From NCBI RefSeq assembly GCF_001553455.1, contig NZ_BBOX01000161.1:1-55745 (forward strand): 55,745 bases of DNA, in the 5' to 3' direction. The notes below the pieces were generated by a model. The model was not told where the DNA came from and ran no database searches. It was given only the letters and a program-made list of their open reading frames with translations. Each line of letters opens with the position of its first letter. Within the stretch, counting starts at the first letter, position 1. Position numbers and translations under genes: made by a program. This DNA is from Streptomyces hygroscopicus subsp. hygroscopicus. Its GTDB lineage: Bacteria; Actinomycetota; Actinomycetes; Streptomycetales; Streptomycetaceae. Shown here piece after piece: positions 17,423 to 26,360 of this stretch.

Positions 17423-18610
17423 ATGATCGGTGGCGACATCACGGAGCCGGAACCCGGTAGGGACTGGGCGGCCTTTCAGTACGAGATCTATTTGAACGGA
17501 ATGACCGGCGCCGTTCCCCGGCTGCCCGCCGATCTGACCCGGCTCGAGGAGTTGGCCGAGGCGCGGCTGGGGCCCGGCCCGGTGGGCTATGTCGCGGGCA
17601 GCGCGGGCAACGGCAGTACCGAGCGGGCCAACCGGGCGGCGCTGGACCGGTATCGGATCGTGCCACGCATGCTCCGTGACGTACGGCGGCGGGACCTGTC
17701 GGTCGAGCTGTTCGGCGCCCGGCTGCCCGCGCCGCTCGCGCTCGCGCCGATCGGCGTGCTGTCGATCATGCACCCGGACGCCGAGTGCGCGGCGGCCCGG
17801 GCCGCGGCGGCGCAGGGCGTGCCGTTCATCCTGTCCTCGGCGTCCAGCACGCCGATGGAGCGGGTCGCGGAGGCGATGGGGGACGGCGAGCGGTGGTTCC
17901 AGTTGTACTGGGGCAAGGACCGCGAGGTCACCAGGAGCTTTCTGGACCGGGCGCGGACGTGTGGTTTCACGGCCCTCGTGGTGACCCTCGACACCCCGCT
18001 GCTGGCCTGGCGGCCGCGCGATCTCGACCAGGCGTACCTGCCGTTCCTGCGTGGTGTGGGCACCGCCAACTACTTCACCGATCCGGCGTTCCAGGCCGGG
18101 CTCGCCAAGCCGGTCCACGAGGACCGGGACGCCGCGGTGCTGCACTTCGTGCGGATGTTCGGCGACCCCGGGAAGACGTGGCAGGACCTGGCGTTCCTGC
18201 GCGAGCACTGGGAAGGCCCCATCGTGCTGAAGGGGGTGCTGCACCCCGATGACGCCCGTCGCGCGGCGGCGGCGGGGATGGACGGTGTCGTCGTCTCCAA
18301 CCACGGTGGCCGCCAGGTGGGCGGTTCGATCGGGGCGGCCGACGCGCTGCCGGCGGTGGTGGAGGCGGTCGGCGACCGGCTGGCCGTGCTCTTCGACAGT
18401 GGCGTGCGCACCGGTGACGATGTGTTCAAGGCGCTCGCCCTCGGCGCCCGCGCGGTGCTGCTGGGCCGGCCGTACGCCTATGGGCTCGGCCTGGACGGGC
18501 AGCCGGGGGTGGAGCATGTGATCCGCGCCCTGCTGGCCGAGTTCGAGTTGACCCTGGCGCTGTCGGGCCATACGGATGCCGCGGGGCTCACCCCGGAGGC
18601 ACTCGGCTGA
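17423..18610 (+). CDS. FMN-dependent alpha-hydroxy-acid oxidase, lactate 2-monooxygenase type
   Basis: The 395-residue enzyme belongs to the FMN alpha-hydroxy-acid dehydrogenase family; its length and N-terminus (GRDWAAFQYEIYLNGMTGAV) suit lactate 2-monooxygenase, which converts L-lactate to acetate and CO2. Key segments are PLALAPIGVLSIMHPDAE, FILSSASSTPMERVAEAMG, WFQLYWGKDREVT, the substrate/FMN region GPIVLKGVLHPDDAR, VVSNHGGRQVGGSIG with the active-site histidine, and LFDSGVRTGDDVFKALALGA. The ATG at 17423 follows GAGGGG at six bases. Alternatives within the family (mandelate or glycolate oxidase) remain possible because substrate residues were not modelled. Confidence 0.9.
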   Translation: MIGGDITEPEPGRDWAAFQYEIYLNGMTGAVPRLPADLTRLEELAEARLGPGPVGYVAGSAGNGSTERANRAALDRYRIVPRMLRDVRRRDLSVELFGARLPAPLALAPIGVLSIMHPDAECAAARAAAAQGVPFILSSASSTPMERVAEAMGDGERWFQLYWGKDREVTRSFLDRARTCGFTALVVTLDTPLLAWRPRDLDQAYLPFLRGVGTANYFTDPAFQAGLAKPVHEDRDAAVLHFVRMFGDPGKTWQDLAFLREHWEGPIVLKGVLHPDDARRAAAAGMDGVVVSNHGGRQVGGSIGAADALPAVVEAVGDRLAVLFDSGVRTGDDVFKALALGARAVLLGRPYAYGLGLDGQPGVEHVIRALLAEFELTLALSGHTDAAGLTPEALG

Positions 18611-18697
18611 GCATTACGTCCTCTCCCAAGGGGCCGGATTGACGGGTGCTACGCTCTTCGGCGCACAGCGAATTAATCGATAGCGGGGGGTGATTTC

Positions 18698-19042
18698 GTG
18701 GAGATCAAACGTAAAGCCTCGATGGTGGTGCTCGTTGCGGCGCTGACGCTGGGTGGTTCCGTGGCCCTGGCGCCAACGGCGTCGGCCGTGGGGTCATCGG
18801 CGTGTCAGTTCAATTCCCCGGACGTCAATTTCAAGGTTTCCACCAGCGGAGCGCAATTCCGTACCGGGCCGGGGAAGCGGTACCGCGCCATAGGGACGCT
18901 TTACCGGGGTGATTCCTTCCGGTACTTCTGCCGCACCCGGGGATTCAAGAACAGCTGGTCCTACGGAAAGATCCTCAAGCGGACCACCTCCGGAATCCGG
19001 CCCGGTACCAGAGGCTGGGTCTACAGCCAGTACCTCGACTAG
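18698..19042 (+). CDS. Small secreted SH3-like protein
   Basis: The 114-residue product has a Sec signal peptide (KRKASMVVLVAALTLGGSVA, cleavage near ASA at about residue 31). A compact domain follows that resembles bacterial SH3 (SH3b): FRTGPGKRYRAIGTLYRGDS and GTRGWVYSQYLD. SH3b domains often bind cell-wall peptides, but no enzymatic domain is present. The GTG start follows a GCGGGGGG tract. It contains two cysteines that could form a disulphide. A long repeat array and two strong hairpins follow. Confidence 0.85.
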   Translation: MEIKRKASMVVLVAALTLGGSVALAPTASAVGSSACQFNSPDVNFKVSTSGAQFRTGPGKRYRAIGTLYRGDSFRYFCRTRGFKNSWSYGKILKRTTSGIRPGTRGWVYSQYLD

Positions 19043-19059
19043 GAGGAACGTTACGGCAG

Positions 19060-19390
19060 TTGGGCGCGCACCGCCTGCTGCGGTCGGTACGGCGCGGTCG
19101 GTTCGGCCCGCGCTGTGTGGCGCGGTTCGGTTCGGTGCGGCTGGGTCGGTACGCGCTGTGCGGCGCGGTTCGGTTTGGCGCGGCTGGGTCGGTACGCGCT
19201 GTGCGGCGCGGTTCGGTTTGGCGCGGCTGGTTCGGTGCGCGCTGTTCGGCCCGGTCGGTTCGGTGCGGCTGGTTCGGTGCGCGCTGTTCGGCCCGGTCGG
19301 TTCGGTGCAGTCGCTTCGGTGCGTCGCTTCGGTGCGTCGCTTCGGTCCGGTCGCTTTGATGCGGTTGCTTCGGTGCGACGCCAGCACCCC
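19060..19390. repeat. About 42-bp GC-skewed tandem repeats
   Basis: The spacer after the SH3-like gene is filled with units of about 42-43 bp, such as GGCTGGGTCGGTACGCGC continuing to GGTTCGGTTTGGCGC, then a second variant containing GTTCGGCCCGGTCGGTTCG, decaying into short GCGTCGCTTCGGT units. The plus strand is strongly G/T-biased over C/A. No gene is called; the open frames are simple Arg/Phe/Val/Gly repeats. Confidence 0.85.
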
Positions 19391-19424
19391 GGCCCATAGC
19401 CGGGCCGAGGTCTCACCACTCCGC

Positions 19425-19461
19425 GGCGGGCCCGGGGCCGTGATCAGGCCCCGGGCCCGCC
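19425..19461. terminator. Perfect 15-bp hairpin between convergent genes
   Basis: GGCGGGCCCGGGGCC (19425-19439) pairs perfectly with GGCCCCGGGCCCGCC (19447-19461) across the loop GTGATCA. It is placed to terminate the ABC transporter operon and the SH3-like gene. Confidence 0.8.
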
Positions 19462-19473
19462 GTGATCAGCCTC

Positions 19474-19501
19474 CGGGCCGGGGCCTCGCAGCCCCGGCCC
19501 G
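19474..19501. terminator. Second hairpin, 11-bp stem
   Basis: CGGGCCGGGGC (19474-19484) pairs with GCCCCGGCCCG (19491-19501) across the loop CTCGCA. It lies just after the ABC permease stop, reading on the minus strand, and forms a double terminator with the neighbouring hairpin. Confidence 0.75.
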
Positions 19502-19518
19502 CCGCCTGGTTCCGCGGT

Positions 19519-21222
19519 TCATCCCTTGCTGACCGCCGCCAGGATCTCCGGCAGCCGTGCCGCGACCCGCGGCGCCGCCATCCGCAGCCCGGTCTCCGCG
19601 ATCACCGCGCCGTACACCGCGCCCAGCGGCAGCACCACCCACAGCCAGCCGTGCGCCCCGGACAGGTGCAGCCAGACCGTCAGGCCCAGCACCGGTGCGC
19701 ACAGCACGGCGCCCGCGGCCATTCCGCCGAAGATGCTGATCCAGGCGATGCCCGCCTGTGCCGGGACGACGTTCTTGTAACCGCTTTCCTGCGGAATGGA
19801 GTACGGGGCCAGCGCGGAGGTCATGGCGCCGGTCGCCAGCATCGAGCCGAGCAGCGCCAGCGCGAGTCCGAGCGCCTCGGGAACGGCCGGCCAGTTCTTC
19901 AGGAAGTAGCCGGAGCCGAGCACCGCCAGGGTCACGTACGGCACCGCGACCAGGAGGAGGGCCAGCGCACGGCCCCGCAGTTCCAGATAGGCGTCACGAG
20001 GAGAGGAGATCGTCTGCGCGACCATCCAGAAGGCGGAGGTGTCCTGCCCGAACTGGTTGTACATCTGCGTGCCGAACAGCCCCGATGCCCAGCACGCCGT
20101 ATAGACCGAGCCATTGCCCTGCACCGCGGTGATGACGGGCAGCAGCAGGCCGATGCCCACCGAGGTGACCCACGCCGACTTGGTCTTCGGGTCTCGCACG
20201 GCGTAGCGCAGCGTCCGCAGCAGCACCGTCCCGGTGCGGCCGGCGGGCAGCAGCCGGGCGAACGGACCCGAGGCGTCCGGGGTGTCGGCCGCCCCGGAGC
20301 CCCGCCGCTCGCGCGGGGCCGCCGCCTGGAGCGTGGAGGCGTCCGGGGTGGTCATCAGGTGGGTGAGGCTCCCCGTCCACCACCACAGCAGCAGCGCCAA
20401 CGCCCCCGCCGTCAGCGCGAACTGGGCGGCGGCGACCCCGTAGGCGCCGTCGCTCACCCCCTGGACGGCGTCGACCGCCGCCGCGGGCGGCACCCAGCGC
20501 AGGACCTTCGCGGCGGGCTCCAGTACGGCCAGGCCGTCCCCGCCGCCGAGCTTCTGCGCGCCGAGGTTGAGGAACTGCGCGCCGATCGCCACGAACAGCC
20601 CGCTGAGCAGCGCCAGATCGCGCCCCTTGCGGCTGGTGAGCAGGCGGCTGTTGGCGGTCGCGACGGCGCGTGCCAGCGCCACGCACACCAGCACGGTCAG
20701 CACCACGGCCGCGGCCCCCGCGACCGCGGCCGCCGCCCCGTGCGCGACGGCGATGGCCGAACCGCTCACCAGGGTCAGGGTGAACAGCGGGCCGATGCCG
20801 ATCAGCGAGGACACCAGCAGCGCGGTGATCAGCGAGCGCGGCCGCAGCGGCAGCATCACCAGCCGGGTCGGGTCGAGGGTCTCGTCGCCGCCGGGGAAGA
20901 ACAGCGGCATCACCGCCCAGCCGAGGGCGAGTACCGCCGTCAGCAGGGTGACCAGCGCGTCGGCGTGGTCGGTGCCGCGCAGCAGCACCAGACCGAGCAG
21001 CTGCAACGCGGCGATCAGCAGGGTGACCACGATCGAGGCGACGTACGCGGCCCGCCGGCCGGCCGACTGGCGCAGCCCGTTGCGCAGCAGCGCCAGCTTC
21101 AGCGCGATGAAGACCGGCGTGGGGGAGCCGGTGGGGGCGGCGGGCGGTGCGGGCGCCGTGGCGCCGAGCGGATCCTGGGCGCCGAGCGGACCGTGGGCGT
21201 CGAGCGGGTCGGTGAGCGTCAT
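19519..21222 (-). CDS. ABC transporter permease
   Basis: The 567-residue protein is a polytopic membrane protein with about 12 hydrophobic segments, for example AAYVASIVVTLLIAALQLLG, AAAAVAGAAAVVLTVLVCVA and WAVMPLFF. It is a large ABC-2-like exporter permease with a central cytoplasmic stretch around residues 285-330. The start ATG at 21222 overlaps the ATPase stop (ATGA), so the two are translationally coupled and form one transporter. The first 35 residues contain a short imperfect repeat (DPLDAHGPLGAQDPLGA). Substrate unknown. Confidence 0.88.
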   Translation of the reverse strand: MTLTDPLDAHGPLGAQDPLGATAPAPPAAPTGSPTPVFIALKLALLRNGLRQSAGRRAAYVASIVVTLLIAALQLLGLVLLRGTDHADALVTLLTAVLALGWAVMPLFFPGGDETLDPTRLVMLPLRPRSLITALLVSSLIGIGPLFTLTLVSGSAIAVAHGAAAAVAGAAAVVLTVLVCVALARAVATANSRLLTSRKGRDLALLSGLFVAIGAQFLNLGAQKLGGGDGLAVLEPAAKVLRWVPPAAAVDAVQGVSDGAYGVAAAQFALTAGALALLLWWWTGSLTHLMTTPDASTLQAAAPRERRGSGAADTPDASGPFARLLPAGRTGTVLLRTLRYAVRDPKTKSAWVTSVGIGLLLPVITAVQGNGSVYTACWASGLFGTQMYNQFGQDTSAFWMVAQTISSPRDAYLELRGRALALLLVAVPYVTLAVLGSGYFLKNWPAVPEALGLALALLGSMLATGAMTSALAPYSIPQESGYKNVVPAQAGIAWISIFGGMAAGAVLCAPVLGLTVWLHLSGAHGWLWVVLPLGAVYGAVIAETGLRMAAPRVAARLPEILAAVSKG

Positions 21223-22106
21223 CGGGCGCCGCCGCCCAGCCAGTCGAGGTTCTGGCCCTGGCCCGCCAGGCGCCGGCCCGCGCCGACCAGTTCCAGGAAG
21301 GCGTTCTGGAGGGAGGGCGCGTCGCCCCGTACCTCGGCCAGCGGACCGTGGGCCCGGATCCGTCCTTTCGCGATCACCGCGACCCAGTCGCACAGCGACT
21401 CCACCAGTTCCATGACGTGGCTGGAGAAGACGACGGTCGCGCCCGAGCGGGTGTAGCGCTCCAGGACGCCGCGGATCGTCTGGGCGGAGATCGGGTCCAC
21501 GCCCTCGAAGGGCTCGTCGAGGAAGAGCACTTCCGGGTTGTGGAGCAGCGCCGCGGCCAGTCCGATCTTCTTGCGCATCCCGGTGGAGTAGTCGATGACC
21601 AGCTTGTTCTGGGAGCCCGCGAGATCCAGGACGTCCAGCAGCTGGGTGGCGCGCTTGTCGACCTCCTCGCCGGGCAGCCCGCGCAGCCGCCCGGTGTAGG
21701 TGAGCAACTCCCGGCCGGAGAGCCGCTCGAACATCCGCAGCCCCTCGGGCAGCACCCCGATCCGCGCCTTGACCTCGACCGGGTCGCGCCAGACGTCGTG
21801 ACCGCCGATCTCCACCGTCCCCGCGTCGGGGCGCAGCAGGCCGGTGATCATCGAGAGGGTGGTGGTCTTACCGGCGCCGTTGGGCCCGACGAGTCCGATG
21901 AACTGACCGGCGGGCAGCTCCAGATCGATCCCCGCGACCGCGATCTGTTCCCCGTAGCGCTTCGTCAGGCCGCGCACCCGCACGGCGGCGGTCCTGGACG
22001 GTTGCGTGCTGTCTGCTGGCTGCTCCTGCGGCACCGGCTTACCCCGATTTCGTCGCGACGTTCCCACGGGGGCCGGTCGTGGCGCCCCCGGTCGTCGCTC
22101 CACCAT
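21219..22106 (-). CDS. ABC transporter ATP-binding protein
   Basis: This protein of up to 295 residues is a single-domain ABC ATPase partnered with the downstream permease. Walker A is GLVGPNGAGKTTTLSMI, the Q-loop region is ARIGVLPEGLRMFERLSG, the signature motif is the variant YSTGMRKKIGLAAALLHNP, Walker B is EVLFLDEPFEGVD, and the H-loop is VVFSSHVMELVE. The domain begins at VRVRGLTKRYGEQIAVAGID. Two starts are plausible: ATG 22106 and GTG 22034; the latter is preceded by GGGGTAAG and would give 271 residues. The extra N-terminal residues in the longer form are Pro/Arg-rich. Confidence 0.92.
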   Translation of the reverse strand: MVERRPGAPRPAPVGTSRRNRGKPVPQEQPADSTQPSRTAAVRVRGLTKRYGEQIAVAGIDLELPAGQFIGLVGPNGAGKTTTLSMITGLLRPDAGTVEIGGHDVWRDPVEVKARIGVLPEGLRMFERLSGRELLTYTGRLRGLPGEEVDKRATQLLDVLDLAGSQNKLVIDYSTGMRKKIGLAAALLHNPEVLFLDEPFEGVDPISAQTIRGVLERYTRSGATVVFSSHVMELVESLCDWVAVIAKGRIRAHGPLAEVRGDAPSLQNAFLELVGAGRRLAGQGQNLDWLGGGAR

Positions 22107-22135
22107 AGGTGCCGGGCCGGGGAGGGGGCCGGGGG

Positions 22136-22792
22136 TCAGCGGCGCTCGCGGCCGCAGGCGTAGGCGAGGGCGCTCACCAGTTCCTGGGCGTCGGGGAGCC
22201 AGCGGTTGGCGGCGGTGGGCCGCCGGGCCCACTGGATGGGGCCGCGGTGGCCCACCCGACTCGGCGGCGCGACCACGTAGTCGCCCTCGCCGCGGGCGGT
22301 CAGGTCGATCGCGTTCGGCGGCCAGCCCAGATTCCGCACCAGGTCGGGGACTTTGGCGGCGGCGCCCGGGAGGACGAAGAAGAGCATCCTGCGGCCGGGG
22401 GTGCAGGTGACCGGGCCCAGTTCGACCCGGCGGCGCTCCATCCGGGCGAGCGCCAGACAGCCCGCCGACTCCGGTACGTCGAGCGCGTCGAAGGTGCGGC
22501 CGGTGGGCAGCAGGACGGAGGCGCGCGGCGTCCTGGCCCACATGCGGCGGATCACGACCGCGCTGCCCGTGGCCTGGTTCACCCAGTCCCGGCCGGTCGG
22601 ATGGGCGCCGGGGGCCGGGCAGTCGGCGGCCCGGCAGGAACAGCGCTCCACTCCGTCCACGGCCTCCAGCCAGGCGCCGGAGAGCACGTCCCAATGCCGT
22701 TCCTCGGCATAGCGCACCGCGGCGTCGCGCAGCCGCTCCCCGCGCTGTTGAGGGATCTGTGGTGTTCCTGTCACGTCCATGGTCTCTTCCAC
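22136..22792 (-). CDS. Bifunctional DNA primase/polymerase (Prim-Pol) N-terminal-like protein
   Basis: The 218-residue product resembles the stand-alone Prim-Pol N-terminal domain proteins common in Streptomyces. It shows AAVRYAEERHWDVLSGAWLE, a cysteine cluster CSCRAADCPAPGAHP and RPTAANRWLPDAQELV near the end. An aspartate pair (TFDALDVPE) sits where the catalytic acid motif would be, but I cannot confirm activity. I favour GTG 22792 (starting V-E-E-T-M); ATG 22780 with GGAAGAG just upstream is the alternative. It lies immediately upstream of the ABC ATPase on the same strand. Confidence 0.75.
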   Translation of the reverse strand: MEETMDVTGTPQIPQQRGERLRDAAVRYAEERHWDVLSGAWLEAVDGVERCSCRAADCPAPGAHPTGRDWVNQATGSAVVIRRMWARTPRASVLLPTGRTFDALDVPESAGCLALARMERRRVELGPVTCTPGRRMLFFVLPGAAAKVPDLVRNLGWPPNAIDLTARGEGDYVVAPPSRVGHRGPIQWARRPTAANRWLPDAQELVSALAYACGRERR

Positions 22793-23164
22793 GCACAGGA
22801 CAACTTCCGCCGTCAACAAGGGTTACGGCCCGGCCCCCGCACGGGCGGGGCGGCCGGGGGCCGGGGTGCGCGGTGACGTCATGGCGGGGCGCATGGGTGC
22901 ACGGGCGGGGGCGCGTACGGGGGCGCTGCTGCGTGAGCGGGTAGCCACCATGCGTGACGGGCGTGCGAGTGTCCGGCGGCCATGCCGCGACGCCAGGGGG
23001 AGGGCGGTCCCGGACTCGGAGCGGCTCCGTACGGGAACGGTGCGGTCGATGCGGTCAATACGGGCAAGTTCCGCATTCGCCGTATACCTGCGATATCCGC
23101 GGGGCATCACTCAGCAGCAGGGACGGATACGCCGAGAACGCAAGCAGTCACAGGGGGTGACGCC
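22793..23164. other. Divergent intergenic region
   Basis: The 372-bp gap separates the primase-like gene from the HTH regulator. Apart from lower GC around 23070-23110 (CGTATACCTGCGATATCC), probably promoter sequence for the regulator, I see no gene or repeat. Confidence 0.35.
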
Positions 23165-24559
23165 ATGGCCGCGAGGCCGCTTGTGGCGCGGCAGCCGAAC
23201 GAACGGCTGCAAGCGCTCATCCAGGAAGCCGGCTGCTCCAACGCCGGGTTGGCGCGCAGGGTCAACATGTGCGGCGCCGAGCACGGTCTCGATCTGCGCT
23301 ACGACAAGACGTCGGTGGCCCGTTGGCTGCGCGGCCAGCAGCCCCGGGGGCGGGCGCCGGGCATCATCGCCGAGGCGCTCGGCCGCAAGCTGGGTCGTAC
23401 GGTCACGATTGACGAGATCGGCATGGCCAACGGCAAGAACCTCGCCTCCGGGGTCGGTCTGCAGTTCTCGCCCACCGTTCTCGGCGCGATAGAGCAGGTC
23501 TGCGAGCTGTGGCGGAGCGATGTCGGGCGCCGTGACTTCCTGAGCGGTTCGACGGTCGCCGCCTCCGCGCTGGTCGAGCCCAGCCGGGACTGGCTGATCA
23601 CCGGTGCCGACACACAGGTCGCGCGCACCGCGGGCGCCCGGGTGGGGCGGGCCGACGTCGCGGCGGTGCGGGCCACCACGGACGCGCTGGTCGACCTCGA
23701 CCACCGCTACGGCAGCGGCCATGTGCGCCCCGTCGTCGTCCACTATCTGAACAGTGTGGTCTCCGGTCTGCTGGCCGGTTCGTACACCGATGCGGTGGGG
23801 CGCGAACTCTTCGCCGCCGTCGCGCGGTTGACGGAGCTGGCCGGCTATATGGCGGTCGACACCGGTCAGTCGGGGCTCGCCCAGCGCTACTACATCCAGG
23901 CGCTGCGGCTCGCCCAGGCCGCCGGGGACCGGGGCTACGGCGGCTATGTGCTCGCCGCCGGCATGAGCCATCTCGCCGCCCAGCTGGGCAATCCACGGGA
24001 GATCGCCCAGTTGGCGAAGGCCGCCCAGGAGGGGGCGCGCGGCCAGGTGCCGCCGCGCGCCGAATCGATGTTCCTGGCGGCCGAGGCGCGCGGCCACGCC
24101 CTGATGGGCGACGCGCGGGCCTGCCAGTCCGCGGCCGGGCGCGCGCTGGACGCGATGGAGCGGGCGGTGGGGAGCGGTTCGGGGCCCGTCACGGGCGACG
24201 ACCCCGTCTGGATCCGCCACTTCGACCACGCCTATCTGGCGGACGAGCTGGCCCACTGCCACCGCGACCTCGGTCAGGCCGAACAGGCCCGGCGGCGTGC
24301 CGAGGAGGCCCTGGAGGGGCATCCGGAGGGGCGCGTCCGGCGGCGGGCGATCGGGCTGCTGCTGCTGGCCACGGCGCATGTGCAGCAGCGCGAGGTGGAG
24401 CAGGCGTGCCATGTCGGCGGCCAGGCGGTGGACCTGCTGGGCACGCTGCGGACCAACCGGGGCACGGAGTATCTGGACGACTTCCAGCAGCGGCTGGAGC
24501 CGTACCGGGACGAGCCGGTGGTGCGGGAGTTCGGGACCCGGTTGCAGGTGGTCGCCTGA
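23165..24559 (+). CDS. HTH/TPR transcriptional regulator (NsdA-like)
   Basis: The 464-residue protein begins with a divergent helix-turn-helix region (residues about 8-75: NERLQALIQEAGCSNAGLAR, KTSVARWLRGQQPRGRAPGI). A RRDFLSGSTVAASALVEPSR segment follows at about 120-140, then a long helical repeat domain of TPR character to the end. This architecture is that of Streptomyces regulators related to NsdA, which influence differentiation and antibiotic production; assignment to a named gene is not possible here. The ATG at 23165 is preceded by AGGGGG. The RRDFLSGS segment looks like a twin-arginine-like string but is internal, so I do not read it as an export signal. Confidence 0.85.
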   Translation: MAARPLVARQPNERLQALIQEAGCSNAGLARRVNMCGAEHGLDLRYDKTSVARWLRGQQPRGRAPGIIAEALGRKLGRTVTIDEIGMANGKNLASGVGLQFSPTVLGAIEQVCELWRSDVGRRDFLSGSTVAASALVEPSRDWLITGADTQVARTAGARVGRADVAAVRATTDALVDLDHRYGSGHVRPVVVHYLNSVVSGLLAGSYTDAVGRELFAAVARLTELAGYMAVDTGQSGLAQRYYIQALRLAQAAGDRGYGGYVLAAGMSHLAAQLGNPREIAQLAKAAQEGARGQVPPRAESMFLAAEARGHALMGDARACQSAAGRALDAMERAVGSGSGPVTGDDPVWIRHFDHAYLADELAHCHRDLGQAEQARRRAEEALEGHPEGRVRRRAIGLLLLATAHVQQREVEQACHVGGQAVDLLGTLRTNRGTEYLDDFQQRLEPYRDEPVVREFGTRLQVVA

Positions 24560-24805
24560 GATTCCCGCCGGGTGTGGGGGCGCTGTCACGACCCGAGAGG
24601 TCCTGGCCGGGAGGTTTCCGCTGGCGTGGGGGCGGTGTGGGGGGCGTTGCCGCCGCCCCGGGTGGACGCCCTGCCCGTGGCGGTTTGCCCCGGCGCGCGG
24701 TGACCAGTGTCTCCCTTGCCGGGCGGGCTCTCCGGCACCGTGCCGTCCGGGGAACCGGTAGCGTGAGCCGACGATTCCGTAGTTCCGTATAACCAAGGAG
24801 TCCCG

Positions 24806-26317
24806 GTGACGCAGAGCGGTCAGGGGAACGAGCCGCGGCTTCCCGCGGTCCCGCCCGCGCAGCCCGTGCGTGAGGGGGTCGTGCTGCCCGCCCAGGGGGA
24901 CTACAGGCCCTCGGACGGCCATCAGGCGGCCCCGGCCGGGGGACAGGCATGGGGGCAGCCGTGGGGGCCGCAGGGTGCTCCGGAACTACCGCCGCATGGT
25001 GAGTTCGGCGCGCCGCTGCCGCCGGAACAGCCGGGCTGGTCGGCACCGCAGCCGCTCCCCGAGCAGCAGGGCTGGTCGGCACCGCAGCCGCTCCCCGAGC
25101 AGCAGGGCTGGTCCGCACCGCAGCCGTCGCCGGAGCAGCAGGGCTGGTCGCCACCGCCCCTCCCGCCGGAGAGACCGGCCCAGCCGCCGTACGCCACCGC
25201 CGCCGAGGAGACCCAGGTGCTGCCGCCGCAGCCCGCCGGGGACGCCGAGGCGACCCAGGTCATGCCGCCGGTCCCGGGGGAGGCCCCGCCGCCCCTGGAC
25301 ACCCCCACCACGACGCTCGCCCCGGTCAAGAGCGTGCCGCTGCCGCCCGAGAACCGGCCCGAGTCGCCCGCCGAGTCCACCACCCAGCTGCGCACCGTCC
25401 GCCCTGGCCGCCGGGGGGCCCACCGTCAGCAGTCGGCCGCCGAGGAGACCGCGGTGCTCCCGCCCACGGTCGCGCCGCCGAACGCTCCGAACGTGCCGAA
25501 CGCCCCGGAGCGGCCCGGCAGCGCCCCGTACGCGATCCGGCCCGGCCGTCCCGGGGACCGGCCGCCGCCCTCGGAGTTCGACGGTCTGTTCCGTGACGAC
25601 GGCGGTGGCGGTGCGGACGAGACGCAGCAGCTTCCGCAGTTCGGCCAGGACGTGCCGCCGCCGCCCGGTGGAGGGGGCGGCGGGGGTGGGCGCCGCCGGA
25701 TGTCGCGGGGCATGCTCATCGGCGTCGTGGTGGCGGGCTGCGGTATCGCCGGGCTCGCCGCCGGAGCCGCGCTCAGCACGGGCGGCGACGACGACAAGAA
25801 GGACAACACGACGCTGAGCAGCCCCTCGGCGAGCGCCGAGGAGCCGACCAAGGCGGCGGACCCGGCCGAGCCGCAGGCGAAGGCGCTGGACGCGCTGTTG
25901 GCCGACAGCAACAACAGCCGGGCGTCGGTGATCAAGGCCGTGGACAACATCAAGTCCTGCAAGGACCTGTCCACGGCGGCATCGGATCTGCGGACGGCCG
26001 CGGGCCAGCGCAACGACCTGGTGACCCGGCTGGGCGAGCTGTCGGTGGACAAGCTGCCCGACCACGCCCAGCTGACCGCCGCCCTGACCAAGGCGTGGAA
26101 GTCCTCGGCCAGGGCCGACAACGAGTACGCGGCCTGGGCCGATCAGGTCGGCGGGAAGCGGGGCTGCCACAAGGGCAAGGCCCGCCGTACGCCCCGGGTC
26201 GGGGCGGCCGAGCGGGCGAGCGGCGAGGCGACCGAGGCCAAGAAGACGGCCTCGGGGCTGTGGAACCCGATCGCCTCCCGGTACGGCCTCACCGAGCACC
26301 AGGCCACCGAGCTGTGA
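24806..26317 (+). CDS. Proline-rich single-pass membrane protein
   Basis: The 503-residue product has a long Pro/Gln/Ala/Gly-rich N-terminal cytoplasmic part. This contains a 14-residue (42-bp) repeat, GWSAPQPLPEQQ, in four copies around residues 73-118, and ATQV/ETQVLP motifs that recall kinase or FHA targets (unproven). One transmembrane helix follows RRRMSRG at about residues 306-328 (MLIGVVVAGCGIAGLAAGAA), then a helical extracytoplasmic domain with two cysteines (SCKDLST, GCHKGKA). GTG 24806 follows AAGGAG. No enzymatic motif is visible and the function is unknown. Confidence 0.85.
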   Translation: MTQSGQGNEPRLPAVPPAQPVREGVVLPAQGDYRPSDGHQAAPAGGQAWGQPWGPQGAPELPPHGEFGAPLPPEQPGWSAPQPLPEQQGWSAPQPLPEQQGWSAPQPSPEQQGWSPPPLPPERPAQPPYATAAEETQVLPPQPAGDAEATQVMPPVPGEAPPPLDTPTTTLAPVKSVPLPPENRPESPAESTTQLRTVRPGRRGAHRQQSAAEETAVLPPTVAPPNAPNVPNAPERPGSAPYAIRPGRPGDRPPPSEFDGLFRDDGGGGADETQQLPQFGQDVPPPPGGGGGGGGRRRMSRGMLIGVVVAGCGIAGLAAGAALSTGGDDDKKDNTTLSSPSASAEEPTKAADPAEPQAKALDALLADSNNSRASVIKAVDNIKSCKDLSTAASDLRTAAGQRNDLVTRLGELSVDKLPDHAQLTAALTKAWKSSARADNEYAAWADQVGGKRGCHKGKARRTPRVGAAERASGEATEAKKTASGLWNPIASRYGLTEHQATEL

Positions 26318-26324
26318 CCGGGCG

Positions 26325-26360
26325 GCCGGGGGCGGTGGCGGTGGCGCCGCCGTCCCCGGC
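26325..26360. terminator. 15-bp bidirectional terminator hairpin
   Basis: GCCGGGGGCGGTGGC (26325-26339) pairs with GCCGCCGTCCCCGGC (26346-26360) with two G-U wobbles and a six-base loop. It fills the gap between two convergent genes, ending exactly at the stop codon of the minus-strand gene. Confidence 0.75.

Noticed and set aside
23525..23560. Twin-arginine export signal (RRDFLSG) in the HTH/TPR regulator
   Set aside because: It lies about 120 residues from the N-terminus, after a DNA-binding region, so it cannot be a signal peptide.
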